Shown here piece by piece: positions 1 to 8,827 of a stretch of DNA of 64,000 bases. Source of the DNA: CAG-1782 sp964418255. GTDB taxonomy: Bacteria > Bacillota > Clostridia > Christensenellales > DTU072. The stretch covers positions 1 through 64,000 of the forward strand of contig CAYQKV010000008.1 of the NCBI GenBank assembly GCA_964418255.1. Reading direction: 5' to 3'. Positions within the stretch are counted from its first letter, which is position 1. Each line of letters begins with the position of its first letter. The translations under genes and the position numbers were made by a program. The notes beneath the pieces are model-generated. The model worked only from the letters and a program-made list of their open reading frames with translations. It was not told the origin of the DNA and ran no database searches.

Positions 1-99
1 TTATGATATAATGATAACGTAAGTGTTTTTCGGAAAACTCCGATTAACTTGCTACAATATTTATAAATTAAGAAATAATCGTTCCGAACAAGGTGGAAA

Positions 100-1299
100 A
101 TGATAACAATACTTTCGAAAATCTTTATAAAAAACCGTAACGACGTCGGAGACGTAAAGGTGCGCGAACAATACGGTCTTCTTTGCGGCATAGTGGGAAT
201 TATTCTCAACGCTTTACTCTCTGCGGCAAAAATCACGGTAGGCGTTCTTACGGGCGCGATTTCCATAATCGCAGACGGCGTAAACAACGTCACCGACGCG
301 GGAAGCTCTGTTATCACCCTGTTCGGCTTCCGTCTCGCCGCAAAACCCACCGACCCCAAACATCCGTTCGGGCACGGCAGAATGGAGTACATAAGCGGAC
401 TTATCGTGTCCGTCCTCATTCTCGCGGTAGGCGCGGAACTCGCAATCAGTTCGGTAGAAACGCTGATTTCTCCCGTAGACGTTACGATTAACGTCGTCTC
501 TATGGCGGTTCTCGGCGCGTCGGTAGCGGTCAAATTATATATGTCTCTATACAATTACGCCGTCGCGAAAAAGATTTCTTCCGCGGCGATGAAAGCCACG
601 GGCGCGGACAGCATATCCGACGCGGTGAGCACGACCGCCGTTCTCGTCTGCGCGATAATCGCGTATTTTACCGAAGTTTCCCTCGACGGTTACGTCGGCT
701 TGCTCGTCTCCGCGTTTATTATTTTCTCGGGCGTAAAGAGTATGATTGAAATAGTAAATCTCCTCATCGGCACGGCGCCCGAACCCGAGCTCATCGACGA
801 AATCGCCGAGTTCGTAAAACAGTACCCCGCCGTTCGCGGTATTCACGACCTCGTCGTGCACAACTACGGCGTGGGCAGAACTATGATAACGTTGCACGCC
901 GAAGTGGACGCGAAAAGCGATATTATGGAAGCGCACGACTGTATAGACAATATCGAACAGGACCTCGGCAAAAAATTCGGCTGCACGGCTGTTATTCATA
1001 TGGACCCCGTAGTCACCGACGACCCGAAACTCGATTTGATACGTAATTCTGCGGAAAACATCGTAAAATCATTAAATCCCGACTTCTCAATTCACGATTT
1101 TCGTATGAACGAAGGCTCTACGCACACTAACGTTATTTTCGACCTCGTGCTCACTCACGATACGCTAAAAGACGCGACCGAAATAGTAAAAATCGTCGCA
1201 AACGGAGTGGAAGCCCTCGACCCGAACTATAATTGCGTAATAAACGTCGATACTCCGTACGTTCCCGCGAAAACTTCCCGTTCTTCGCATAAAAAATAA
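100..1299 (+). CDS. Cation diffusion facilitator (CDF) family metal transporter
   Basis: Probable proton-coupled efflux of a divalent metal across the cytoplasmic membrane. The first ~210 residues contain about six hydrophobic segments. The TM2 metal site reads ADGVNNVTDAGSS and the TM5 site ADSISDAVS, i.e. Asn/Asp and Asp/Asp rather than the His/Asp pairs of zinc exporters. HPFGHGRMEYISG is the usual CDF cytosolic-loop motif. At 399 residues it is longer than the ~300 of minimal CDFs: the normal C-terminal domain (about residues 225-310) is followed by a further ~85 residues resembling a second copy of that fold. The ATG follows an AAGGTGG ribosome site. Metal specificity cannot be read from sequence; the Asn-containing site argues against a classical zinc exporter. 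No clear promoter was found in the 99 bases before it. Confidence 0.9.
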   Translation: MITILSKIFIKNRNDVGDVKVREQYGLLCGIVGIILNALLSAAKITVGVLTGAISIIADGVNNVTDAGSSVITLFGFRLAAKPTDPKHPFGHGRMEYISGLIVSVLILAVGAELAISSVETLISPVDVTINVVSMAVLGASVAVKLYMSLYNYAVAKKISSAAMKATGADSISDAVSTTAVLVCAIIAYFTEVSLDGYVGLLVSAFIIFSGVKSMIEIVNLLIGTAPEPELIDEIAEFVKQYPAVRGIHDLVVHNYGVGRTMITLHAEVDAKSDIMEAHDCIDNIEQDLGKKFGCTAVIHMDPVVTDDPKLDLIRNSAENIVKSLNPDFSIHDFRMNEGSTHTNVIFDLVLTHDTLKDATEIVKIVANGVEALDPNYNCVINVDTPYVPAKTSRSSHKK

Positions 1300-1339
1300 T
1301 TCCGAAAAGACCAGTCTTTTCCGTCTAATAAAATAATTC

Positions 1340-1368
1340 TTGCAAAAAAACCAGTTATATAGTATTAT
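1340..1368 (+). promoter_or_regulatory. Sigma-A promoter of the putP-like operon
   Basis: TTGCAA at 1340-1345 and TATTAT at 1363-1368 with a 17-base spacer, about 60 bases before the start codon of the symporter gene. Confidence 0.55.
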
Positions 1369-1428
1369 AAATAAGTATTTTTATTGAAATGGCTTTTTTC
1401 GTTGCACAAAAAGCCGAACGGAGTATTT

Positions 1429-2982
1429 ATGAACGTAAAAACCGGTGAAATCGTCGCTTTCGTCTTATATTTTGCAATAGTAATAGGCATAGGCATATTT
1501 TTCTTTATAAGAGGCAGAAAAGACGTCGGAGAAAAGAGTTACTTCCTCGGCGGAAGAAAAATGGGCGGGCTCGTCGCCGCTCTGAGCGCGGGCGCTTCGG
1601 ATATGAGCGCGTGGGTTCTTATGGGACTTCCCGGCGCGATTTATCTCTACGGCGTGGGTCAAATATGGATTTCCGTCGGTCTTCTGATAGGCACTATCCT
1701 CGCGTGGTGCCTCGTCGCCCCCAGGCTTCGCCGCTATTCCATTCTCGCCAACGATTCTATCACCATTCCGCAATATCTTACCAACAGGTTTTTGTCGAAA
1801 AGCCCGGTTTTACAGGTCGTATGCGCGGTTATTTTCGTAATAGTTTACTGCGTCTACGGCGCGTCGAGCATAAACGCCTGCGGCAGCCTCCTCAACGCCT
1901 TGTTCGGTCTCGACGAACGCATCGGTATGACTATCGCTACGGTAATCATCATCGCGTACGTATTCCTCGGCGGATTCAACGCCGTATGCTGGACGGACTT
2001 CTTCCAGGGTCTTCTTATGCTCGCCGCTCTTATGCTCACGCCGATTATCGCCGCGGCTCTCGTCAATTCCGGCAACGCCGTCGCCGTGCCCGTTCTTCCC
2101 GAAAACTACTACAATCTTCTTTCTTCCGGCAAGTTCGACTGGCAGAGCGTAGCGACCATTCTCACAGGGCTCAGTTGGGGTCTCGGCTACTTCGGTATGC
2201 CGCATATAATCGTGCGTTATATTTCGATTAAATCGGAAAAAGAAATGAAAAAATCCCGCGTTATCGGTATCGTGTGGATAACGATTATCCTCATTATGGC
2301 TTCTCTCGTCGGTATAATCGGCAGACAGTTCCTCGGCGACACCGCGGTAGGAAACAGCAACCAGGTTTTCGTCGTGATGGCGAGAAAAATATTCCCCGCG
2401 TTCATCGGCGGTATAATAATTTCTTCGATAATCGCGGCAAGTATGAGCACCGCCGACTCGCAACTTCTCGCGGGTTCGAGCGCGTTCGCTTCCGACGTTT
2501 ACAAAACCGTTCTCAAAAAACACGCGAGCGATAAAGAAATTATGTGGGTCGGCAGAATAGTCGTCGTAGTGATTTCCCTCGTCGCGTTCGGCATAGCTAT
2601 GCTCGGTTCGGGAGAAAAACCCATAGTCGCGGCTTTCAGCACGATTATGAGCCTCGTCTCCGCCGCCTGGGCGGCGTTCGGCGCGGCGTTCGGTCCCGTA
2701 ATCATTCTCTCCCTCTACTGGCGCAGATTTAACTACAAAGGCGCGGTTGCGGGTATAATTACCGGTTTCGTTGTCGATATTCTATGGATGTTCCTCTTCA
2801 ACTACGAATACTACTCTGGCGTAAGCGCGATTTACAACACCGGTCTTTACGAAATCATCCCCGGATTTATCACGGGTATGCTCGCGGCGGTTATCGTTTC
2901 CCTCGCGACCAAAGCGCCCGACGAAGAAGTTACCGCGCTGTTCGACAAAGTAAAATCTTCCCGTTCGGTGGAAACCGAATAA
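1429..2982 (+). CDS. putP: Sodium:solute symporter, PutP-like (Na+/proline)
   Basis: Member of the solute:sodium symporter family, importing a small solute (most likely proline) with Na+. The ATG at 1429 is preferred to an in-frame TTG at 1384 because GGAG lies five bases upstream and the protein then starts just before TM1. About 13 hydrophobic helices are visible. Family signatures include GGRKMGGLVAALSAGASDMSAW in TM2 (read in part, with the Ser/Asp Na+ site), GGFNAVCWTDFFQG, and the PutP hallmark ASMSTADSQLL. Length (517 residues) is normal for PutP. A membrane-anchored protein gene follows after 24 bases, so the two are probably co-transcribed. The substrate could be another amino acid or a carboxylate. 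Confidence 0.88.
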   Translation: MNVKTGEIVAFVLYFAIVIGIGIFFFIRGRKDVGEKSYFLGGRKMGGLVAALSAGASDMSAWVLMGLPGAIYLYGVGQIWISVGLLIGTILAWCLVAPRLRRYSILANDSITIPQYLTNRFLSKSPVLQVVCAVIFVIVYCVYGASSINACGSLLNALFGLDERIGMTIATVIIIAYVFLGGFNAVCWTDFFQGLLMLAALMLTPIIAAALVNSGNAVAVPVLPENYYNLLSSGKFDWQSVATILTGLSWGLGYFGMPHIIVRYISIKSEKEMKKSRVIGIVWITIILIMASLVGIIGRQFLGDTAVGNSNQVFVVMARKIFPAFIGGIIISSIIAASMSTADSQLLAGSSAFASDVYKTVLKKHASDKEIMWVGRIVVVVISLVAFGIAMLGSGEKPIVAAFSTIMSLVSAAWAAFGAAFGPVIILSLYWRRFNYKGAVAGIITGFVVDILWMFLFNYEYYSGVSAIYNTGLYEIIPGFITGMLAAVIVSLATKAPDEEVTALFDKVKSSRSVETE

Positions 2983-3006
2983 TCGGGAACCTCGGGGAGA
3001 CCGTCA

Positions 3007-4122
3007 ATGAGTAAAAAAATCGCGCCGTTTTCATTTATAATCGCCCTCGCGGTCGCGCTCGCGGCTGTGTTTTTCCCCGTCTCTTCGACCGCTTTCGCTT
3101 CCGATACCTGCACGGTAAAGTACGTTTCGGTTAAAGGCGACGTTTTCAGCGCGGAAGTAACCCGCGGCACGCCTCTCGAAAGTTTCATAGGCTACGACGA
3201 ACTCAACGCAATCGGCTTTTTGCGGGACGAACTGAAAGGCAAAAAACTCATCTTCACCATCGACGGCACGGAGGAAATTCTCGCCCTGCCTTATACGGTA
3301 AACGCCGACGTCACCATACGCGTATCCCTGGAAGACACCGCGGAAAAAGTCGTCTATTCATATGTTTACGGCATAAATTCCGACGGGTTTCTCACGGAAA
3401 ATTACGAATTCGAACTCGGTTCGCGCGTAGTGAAACCATCTTACGTCAACGGAACGAAAGTTATAAACGAACTCTTTTATTCGGACGCGCAACTGACCGA
3501 CAGCGAAAAATTCGCGGAATTCGCGCAAAAAAGCGTAACTTACTTCCCTTTGCTCGACAAAACCGTAAATTTTACGTTTAACGGAGAAAACTATTCCTGT
3601 CGGTACGGCGCAAGCGCGACAAAAACGGTGAGCACGGGCACGCACGGCGTTAAAGCGGTGTATACCGATGAAGGAAAGACCTCGGAGTACTCTCTCCCCG
3701 TCTTATCCCCTATCGCGCTCTACGGCGAAGTCGTGCGCACGCACTACGCGGTGACTTTTACCGACAACGTTTCGAGCGTAATCGTATATATTCCCGTGGA
3801 AAATCCGATTGTAACCGAAGAAAACTTCCCCAAAAGCATAACCGCCGCAGAATGGAGATTTGACGAAACGAAAAAACTCGAATTCCCGATAACGATAGAC
3901 GGCGACGTGACTTTGTATGCGTCCAACGGGCTAAATAACCCGGTTACCGATACGGATATAATTTTATTATGCTGCCTCGGCGTACTACTCGTCCTTATGG
4001 CGGGTTGGGGCGCGATTTACGAACACAGAAAAACCGTTAAAAAGCGTAAATCCGAACAGGAAGCCGCGCTTAATAAAAACGACGAAACAAGCGACCGAAA
4101 TTCCGACGACAAAACCGAATAA
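3007..4122 (+). CDS. Secreted, C-terminally membrane-anchored protein of unknown function
   Basis: Not recognised as a known family. An N-terminal signal sequence (about residues 8-30, ending near SSTAFA) is followed by ~290 extracellular residues rich in short beta-type segments. A single C-terminal TM helix (IILLCCLGVLLVLMAGWGAIY) precedes a charged cytoplasmic tail rich in Lys, Glu and Asp. This is a type I membrane topology. A GGGGAGA ribosome site precedes the ATG. It lies 24 bases after the symporter stop and is probably in the same transcript, so it may be an accessory or surface protein of the same regulon; that is inference. No sortase motif. Confidence 0.6.
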   Translation: MSKKIAPFSFIIALAVALAAVFFPVSSTAFASDTCTVKYVSVKGDVFSAEVTRGTPLESFIGYDELNAIGFLRDELKGKKLIFTIDGTEEILALPYTVNADVTIRVSLEDTAEKVVYSYVYGINSDGFLTENYEFELGSRVVKPSYVNGTKVINELFYSDAQLTDSEKFAEFAQKSVTYFPLLDKTVNFTFNGENYSCRYGASATKTVSTGTHGVKAVYTDEGKTSEYSLPVLSPIALYGEVVRTHYAVTFTDNVSSVIVYIPVENPIVTEENFPKSITAAEWRFDETKKLEFPITIDGDVTLYASNGLNNPVTDTDIILLCCLGVLLVLMAGWGAIYEHRKTVKKRKSEQEAALNKNDETSDRNSDDKTE

Positions 4123-4145
4123 GCAAAAAACAAATATAATTTACG

Positions 4146-4172
4146 GCAACGCTTTTTACGCGTTGCTTTTTT
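4146..4172 (+). terminator. Rho-independent terminator after the symporter operon
   Basis: Perfect 7-bp stem (4146-4152 with 4160-4166), 7-base loop, then six T. It lies 24 bases after the stop of the preceding gene. Confidence 0.85.
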
Positions 4173-4205
4173 ATAATAACGTGACTAACGCAAAAAAAAC
4201 GGGTA

Positions 4206-4234
4206 TTGACAAAAATTTCCATTTACAATATACT
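4206..4234 (+). promoter_or_regulatory. Consensus sigma-A promoter of the 4316 lipoprotein gene
   Basis: TTGACA at 4206-4211, 17-base spacer, TATACT at 4229-4234. It sits directly after the upstream terminator and gives a leader of about 75 bases ending in AGGAGG. Confidence 0.85.
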
Positions 4235-4315
4235 GAAATTGGGAGGAAAAAATTCACAGAAGAATTCACGATAAAAACAAAAAATCAATTCGAAGTTTTC
4301 TATAAGGAGGATATT

Positions 4316-5212
4316 ATGAAACGCAATCTTAGAAAACCGAAGTTTTACCTTATAACGACGATTTTATGTCTTTTTGCTTTACTTTCGTTGCCTCTTCTTT
4401 CGTCCTGCGCGCCGAAGTCGGAAAAATACGGCGAAACGTATATCGACCAAAAAATGCTTTTTGAATTTTCCGACGAAATTCTCGAAAAAGTTCATTATGC
4501 CAACGGTTTGGGCTACTACAACGCGTTTGGCATAAATGTGACTTACGCTTACAGTTACAGCGCAAAAACCTCTGTGGAAATTTACGATGGCAAGGCTCTT
4601 CCCGATAACGTAGTTTACGTTTCGCCTTATGAAGACATTCCAAATGCCGTTATTGTCAGCAAATGGATGTACTTATATTCTCTTTATGAAAACGCCTCTT
4701 TTCCCGGAGTCTACATTACCGATTTTAACGTAGCCAACTTCATTCTAAACGATAATTATTGTATGGAAAAAGTTAATATGGACCCTATTTCTCTTAAAAA
4801 CGACGAAAAATATGGGAAAGGCGATGCTTCCGATTACGGAATACCTCTATATTTGCTTCGGCAGAGATGTCTTCTTGTTGGCAAAGATGATATTTCCCCC
4901 GAAATAATTTTGTCCGAACCTCTCTGCTACAAATATTGCGGAGAACTGACCTGCGCTGCTCTCGCAAGATACGGCGTTATCGATTTCGACTTGCGTAAAG
5001 GCGCGGTGGGACGCCTCAACATATATGCTTCTTCCGACGGCTATAACACCGCCCAAACTCTCAACGTAGTCGGTTACTACGAGACCGAAGCGGATAAACT
5101 TCTCGGAAGCGGCGTTTCTATGGACGAGAATTCCGACGAATACAAGACGGTTATCGCTCAGCTCGAAAAACCGATTTTCTATGCGCTTAACGGCAATCCT
5201 CTTGCCGATTAG
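4316..5212 (+). CDS. Lipoprotein of unknown function
   Basis: 298-residue predicted lipoprotein. The ATG at 4316 is chosen because it follows an ideal AAGGAGG and gives a signal peptide (MKRNLRK, hydrophobic core) ending in a lipobox LSSC with the lipidated Cys at residue 31; a longer frame to 4163 would overlap the promoter. The mature part has many Tyr/Asp residues and no motif I can name. It is a single-gene unit, with its own consensus promoter and a strong terminator on either side. The gene has a lower G+C feel than its neighbours (more AT-ending codons), which could indicate a different history. Confidence 0.65.
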   Translation: MKRNLRKPKFYLITTILCLFALLSLPLLSSCAPKSEKYGETYIDQKMLFEFSDEILEKVHYANGLGYYNAFGINVTYAYSYSAKTSVEIYDGKALPDNVVYVSPYEDIPNAVIVSKWMYLYSLYENASFPGVYITDFNVANFILNDNYCMEKVNMDPISLKNDEKYGKGDASDYGIPLYLLRQRCLLVGKDDISPEIILSEPLCYKYCGELTCAALARYGVIDFDLRKGAVGRLNIYASSDGYNTAQTLNVVGYYETEADKLLGSGVSMDENSDEYKTVIAQLEKPIFYALNGNPLAD

Positions 5213-5235
5213 TAAAGCCGTAAACGGTTCGCGTC

Positions 5236-5270
5236 AGGCTGTTTGCTTTTACGCAAACAGCCTCTTTTTT
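5236..5270 (+). terminator. Rho-independent terminator of the lipoprotein gene
   Basis: Perfect 11-bp stem (5236-5246 with 5253-5263), loop TTTTAC, then CTTTTTT. Confidence 0.92.
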
Positions 5271-5376
5271 ATGTAAAAACATTACTTATCCGCGCATAAT
5301 TTCTTTTCCCTTACGGTTTTTTCTTTAATTACGGTACGCGCATAAATTTATATATATATTATATTTATATATTAAC

Positions 5377-5406
5377 TTGACAAATACCGCCGTAAAGTGG
5401 TATCAT
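5377..5406 (+). promoter_or_regulatory. Sigma-A promoter of the Ldh2/malic enzyme operon
   Basis: TTGACA at 5377-5382, 18-base spacer, TATCAT at 5401-5406. The start codon lies ~60 bases downstream after an AAGGAG ribosome site. Confidence 0.7.
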
Positions 5407-5467
5407 TCCGAATGTAGTCGGGTTATCCCGAAAAAAATTTTGATTTTTACACAAGGAGTTTTTTGTT

Positions 5468-6580
5468 ATGCCTAAAATGATACTTGATTGGAAAACAGCC
5501 AACGATTTTATCACCGACGCGTTTGTAGGCGCGGGTGTTCCTCGCGAAGACGCGGCTATCTGCACCGATATTCTTCTCGAAAGCGACAGAAGAGGTATTG
5601 AAAGTCACGGCTGCAACCGTTTCAAACCTATTTACATCGACCGCATCAAAGCGGGTATCCAGAACCCCGTCACCAACTTCGAAATCGTCAAAGAGACCCC
5701 GACGACGGCGGTCGTAGACGGACACGACGGAATGGGACAGGTTATCGGTTACAAAGCGATGACCCTCGCCATCGAAAAAGCCAAACAGTACGGAATGGGA
5801 ATGGTCGTCGTACGCAATTCCTGCCACTACGGTATCGCGGGATACTATCCCACTATGGCTTGCAAAAAAGGCTGTATCGGAATGACCGGAACGAACGCTC
5901 GTCCGTCGGTTGCTCCTACTTTCGGCGTCGAAGGTATGTTCGGAACCAACCCCCTCACCGTGGGAATTCCTTCGGACGAAGAGTTCGATTTCCTCATCGA
6001 CTGCGCTACTTCCATTACCCAAAACGGTAAAATCGAATATTACGAAAGAATCGGCGAAGAAGTTCATCCCGGCACGATAATCGACAGCGACGGCAATTCG
6101 GTTTCGGGCGACGCGGGCGTTGCTCTCAAAAAAATTCGTCAGGGCACGGCGGCTCTCACCACCCTCGGCGGTATCGGCGAAGCGCTCGGCGGATACAAAG
6201 GTTACGGCTACGCTATGATAGTAGAACTTCTCAGCGCGGTTCTGCAAGACGGAAACTACGGAAAAGACCTTAACGGCGTCGGCAAAAACGGCGAGAAAGT
6301 CCCCTACCACCTCGGACATTTCTTTATTGCAATCGACACCGACCATTTCCTCGGAGAAGACGTCTGCCGCAAAAAGACGGGCGACATCATCCGCGCTATA
6401 CGCGCTTCGAAAAAAGCTCCCGGTTGCGACCATATCTATTCCGCGGGCGAAAAAGAATACCTCGTCTGGCAGGAAAGAAAGAACAGCGGCGTTCCGATTA
6501 ACGAAGCGGTTCAGAAAGAAATGAGCGCGGTACGCGACGAATACGGTCTGACGCAATACGTTTTCCCGTGGGAAAAATAA
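5468..6580 (+). CDS. Ldh2/MDH2-family NAD(P)-dependent 2-hydroxyacid dehydrogenase
   Basis: Oxidoreductase of the Ldh2 (YlbC/ComC/AllD) fold, interconverting a 2-hydroxyacid such as malate, lactate or ureidoglycolate with its 2-oxoacid. Full length at 370 residues. Typical blocks: GIESHGCNRF (catalytic His in SHG), DGHDGMGQVIG, RNSCHYGIAGYY (active-site His), TGTNARPSVAPTFG, MFGTNPL for cofactor binding, and the Gly/Tyr-rich GGYKGYGYAMIVELLS near the C-terminus. AAGGAG precedes the ATG. First gene of an operon with malic enzyme 49 bases downstream; with malate as substrate the pair could link malate, oxaloacetate and pyruvate, but substrate is inferred from context only. Confidence 0.88.
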   Translation: MPKMILDWKTANDFITDAFVGAGVPREDAAICTDILLESDRRGIESHGCNRFKPIYIDRIKAGIQNPVTNFEIVKETPTTAVVDGHDGMGQVIGYKAMTLAIEKAKQYGMGMVVVRNSCHYGIAGYYPTMACKKGCIGMTGTNARPSVAPTFGVEGMFGTNPLTVGIPSDEEFDFLIDCATSITQNGKIEYYERIGEEVHPGTIIDSDGNSVSGDAGVALKKIRQGTAALTTLGGIGEALGGYKGYGYAMIVELLSAVLQDGNYGKDLNGVGKNGEKVPYHLGHFFIAIDTDHFLGEDVCRKKTGDIIRAIRASKKAPGCDHIYSAGEKEYLVWQERKNSGVPINEAVQKEMSAVRDEYGLTQYVFPWEK

Positions 6581-6629
6581 TCGCCTCTTCTTCTCAACAA
6601 CCAACAAAAAAAATAACGGAGATATAAAA

Positions 6630-7802
6630 ATGAATTACTCGGAAGAATCGTTAAAACTTCATTATCAATGGAAAGGAAAAATCGAAGTCGTACCCCGCGC
6701 TTCGGTAACCAACAAAGACGAACTCAGCCTTGCCTACACCCCCGGCGTAGCTCAGCCCTGTCTCGAAATCCAGAAAGACATAGATAAAAGCTACGAACTC
6801 ACCCGCAGATGGAACCTCGTCGCGGTAGTGACCGACGGCACCGCCGTACTCGGACTCGGAGACATCGGACCCGAAGCGGGTATGCCCGTTATGGAAGGCA
6901 AATGCGTTCTGTTCAAAGCGTTCGGCGACGTAGACGCGTTCCCTCTTTGCATCAAGAGCAAAGACGTTGACGAAATCGTACGCACGGTTCAGCTCATAAG
7001 CGGCAGTTTCGGCGGCGTGAACCTCGAAGACATCGCGGCTCCCCGTTGTTTCGAAATCGAGCGCAAACTCAAAGAATGCACCGACATTCCGATTTTCCAC
7101 GACGACCAGCACGGCACCGCGGTGGTTTGTCTTGCGGCAATCATCAACGCTCTCAAAGTCGTCAAAAAGAACCTCTCGGACTGCACGGCGGCGTTCTCGG
7201 GCGCAGGCGCGGCGGGCGTGGCTATTGCGAAACTCCTTATCGCAATGGGCATCAAAGACGTAATAATGTGCGACAGAAAGGGTATAATCTGTGAAAAGAC
7301 CGAAGGACTTACCCCTGCGAAAGCGGAGATTGCTTCCTTTACCAACCGTTCTTTCAAGACGGGCACGCTTGCCGACGCTATGAAAGGCGCGGACATTTTC
7401 GTAGGCGTTTCCGCACCCAATATGGTTACTCCCGAAATGATTAAGAGTATGAACAAAGGCGCAATCGTTATGCCTATGGCAAACCCCGTACCCGAAATTA
7501 TGCCCGACAAAGCGCTCGAAGCCGGCGCGGCGGTAGTCGGCACGGGCAGAAGCGACTTCCCGAACCAAATCAACAACGTCCTCGCATTCCCCGGTATTTT
7601 CCGCGGCGCGCTCGACGTTCGCGCAAGAGACATTAACGAAGATATGAAAATCGCCGCGGCGAAAGCAATCGCTTCCCTCGTCTCCGACGAAGAACTCGCG
7701 CCCGATTACATCATTCCGAAGGCGTTCGACAAACGCGTCGGACCGACCGTGGCGGCGGCTGTTGCGCAAGCGGCAAGAGACAGCGGAGTAGCGAGAATAT
7801 AA
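6630..7802 (+). CDS. NAD(P)-dependent malic enzyme (oxaloacetate-decarboxylating malate dehydrogenase)
   Basis: Converts malate to pyruvate and CO2 with reduction of NAD(P)+. At 390 residues it is the short bacterial form without a phosphotransacetylase domain. Visible motifs: SLAYTPGVAQPC near residue 30, VTDGTAVLGLGDIGPEAGMPVMEGK with the metal/substrate region, the catalytic Lys in PLCIKSKD, metal-binding Glu/Asp in NLEDIAAPRCFEIE and FHDDQHGTAVV, and a Rossmann GAGAAGVAIAKLL. ATG follows CGGAGAT. Second gene of the operon; its TAA overlaps the next ATG by one base (TAATG), indicating translational coupling to the WG-repeat protein. Confidence 0.93.
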   Translation: MNYSEESLKLHYQWKGKIEVVPRASVTNKDELSLAYTPGVAQPCLEIQKDIDKSYELTRRWNLVAVVTDGTAVLGLGDIGPEAGMPVMEGKCVLFKAFGDVDAFPLCIKSKDVDEIVRTVQLISGSFGGVNLEDIAAPRCFEIERKLKECTDIPIFHDDQHGTAVVCLAAIINALKVVKKNLSDCTAAFSGAGAAGVAIAKLLIAMGIKDVIMCDRKGIICEKTEGLTPAKAEIASFTNRSFKTGTLADAMKGADIFVGVSAPNMVTPEMIKSMNKGAIVMPMANPVPEIMPDKALEAGAAVVGTGRSDFPNQINNVLAFPGIFRGALDVRARDINEDMKIAAAKAIASLVSDEELAPDYIIPKAFDKRVGPTVAAAVAQAARDSGVARI

Positions 7803-8734
7803 TGACCGACAAAAGGCGTTTCCATAAAAAATCAAAACCCGACGGTTACAAACCGCCGTTTCCCGACGCGGTGCTTGCCGAGCCGATTACGAACTTAACG
7901 CTTAGGGAAGAGACTTCCTCTCTTCTCCTCGGCGCGAACGTGACGACGGTCGGCGACGTGCTCCGCCGTTGCGAAACCGACTTTTACAAGATTTGCAAGT
8001 TCAACAAAAAGAACCTTCTCGACGTAAAAGCCGCGGTAAAAAAGCGCAATCTTTTTCTCAAACCAGCGCCCGTCAAGGACGATGCGCCCTCGCCTAACCC
8101 GTCCGAAACTTCGGACGCTCAGAACAGGAGACCGCAACCCGCCCCTATCGGCAAACCGCAACAAAATCAGAACGGCAAACCGCAAAATCAAAACAAACAG
8201 CGGCAGGATAAAAACGGCAAAAGAATTCAGCCTAACGACCAACGCGGCGTAAAACCGAAAGCAAAGGAAACGCCGTACGTTATGACGACTTTGCCCGAAA
8301 AACCTCCGCGCCCCGTTAAAGTCGCAATTAAAGAAGAACCCGACGCATACGTTAAAATCAACAAAAACGGGCTTTGGGGCTTCCGCGACCGCAACTCCAA
8401 AGATATGGCGGTTCCTGCGGTTTACGACGAGGTATTTTCTTTCAAAGAAGACCTCTGTTGCGTTCAGAAAGAGGAAAAATTCGGCTTTATAAACCGCGAA
8501 GGCGAAGAAATCATTCCCATAGTTTACGACTGCGCGACCTCGTTCAGCGAAGGGCTTGCCTGCGTATACAAGGGCGAACATTGCGGTTATATAAATAAGC
8601 AAGGCGAAACCGTCGTGGATTTCAAATTCGACGCGGGAACTCCCGTAGTAAACGGCGAATGTCGCGTTAAGAAAAACGGAAAATGGGGCGAAATGCACCT
8701 CGACAATCCCGAAGAAATACGTTGGATAATCTGA
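7802..8734 (+). CDS. RpoA C-terminal-domain-like plus WG-repeat protein
   Basis: 310 residues in three parts. Residues ~25-85 (PITNLTLREETSSLLL through NKKNLLDVKAAVKKR) follow the helix-hairpin-helix pattern of the RNA polymerase alpha C-terminal domain. Residues ~90-175 are a low-complexity Pro/Gln/Asn/Lys linker. Residues ~180-305 hold four WG (KWG/GFxN) repeats such as NGLWGFRD, KFGFINREGEEIIPIVYD and HCGYINKQGE. The repeats are predicted to form a beta-rich binding surface. No signal peptide, so probably cytoplasmic. Start codon shares one base with the malic-enzyme stop. The alpha-CTD-like part could bind DNA or a protein partner; function is unknown. Confidence 0.75.
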   Translation: MTDKRRFHKKSKPDGYKPPFPDAVLAEPITNLTLREETSSLLLGANVTTVGDVLRRCETDFYKICKFNKKNLLDVKAAVKKRNLFLKPAPVKDDAPSPNPSETSDAQNRRPQPAPIGKPQQNQNGKPQNQNKQRQDKNGKRIQPNDQRGVKPKAKETPYVMTTLPEKPPRPVKVAIKEEPDAYVKINKNGLWGFRDRNSKDMAVPAVYDEVFSFKEDLCCVQKEEKFGFINREGEEIIPIVYDCATSFSEGLACVYKGEHCGYINKQGETVVDFKFDAGTPVVNGECRVKKNGKWGEMHLDNPEEIRWII

Positions 8735-8765
8735 TTTTTTAACCGAAATAAACTAAAATCGTATC

Positions 8766-8802
8766 AAAACGGGCGCTGCAAAAGCCGCGCCCGTTTTCTG
8801 TT
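8766..8802. terminator. Bidirectional terminator between convergent operons
   Basis: 11-bp perfect stem with A-tract on one side and T-tract on the other (8766-8776 with 8787-8797), between a + strand gene ending at 8734 and a - strand gene ending at 8828. It can serve both. Confidence 0.85.
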
Positions 8803-8827
8803 TTATTTTGAAATAATCTTGTCTGTT

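Noticed and set aside
1384..1428. Upstream TTG start for the symporter
   Set aside because: No ribosome site there, while GGAG precedes the ATG at 1429.
5447..6607. Long open frame antisense to the Ldh2 gene
   Set aside because: Mirror frame of a strongly conserved enzyme, low-complexity Val/Phe/Arg composition, no ribosome site. The same applies to antisense frames over malic enzyme, the aminopeptidase, nadK and ileS.
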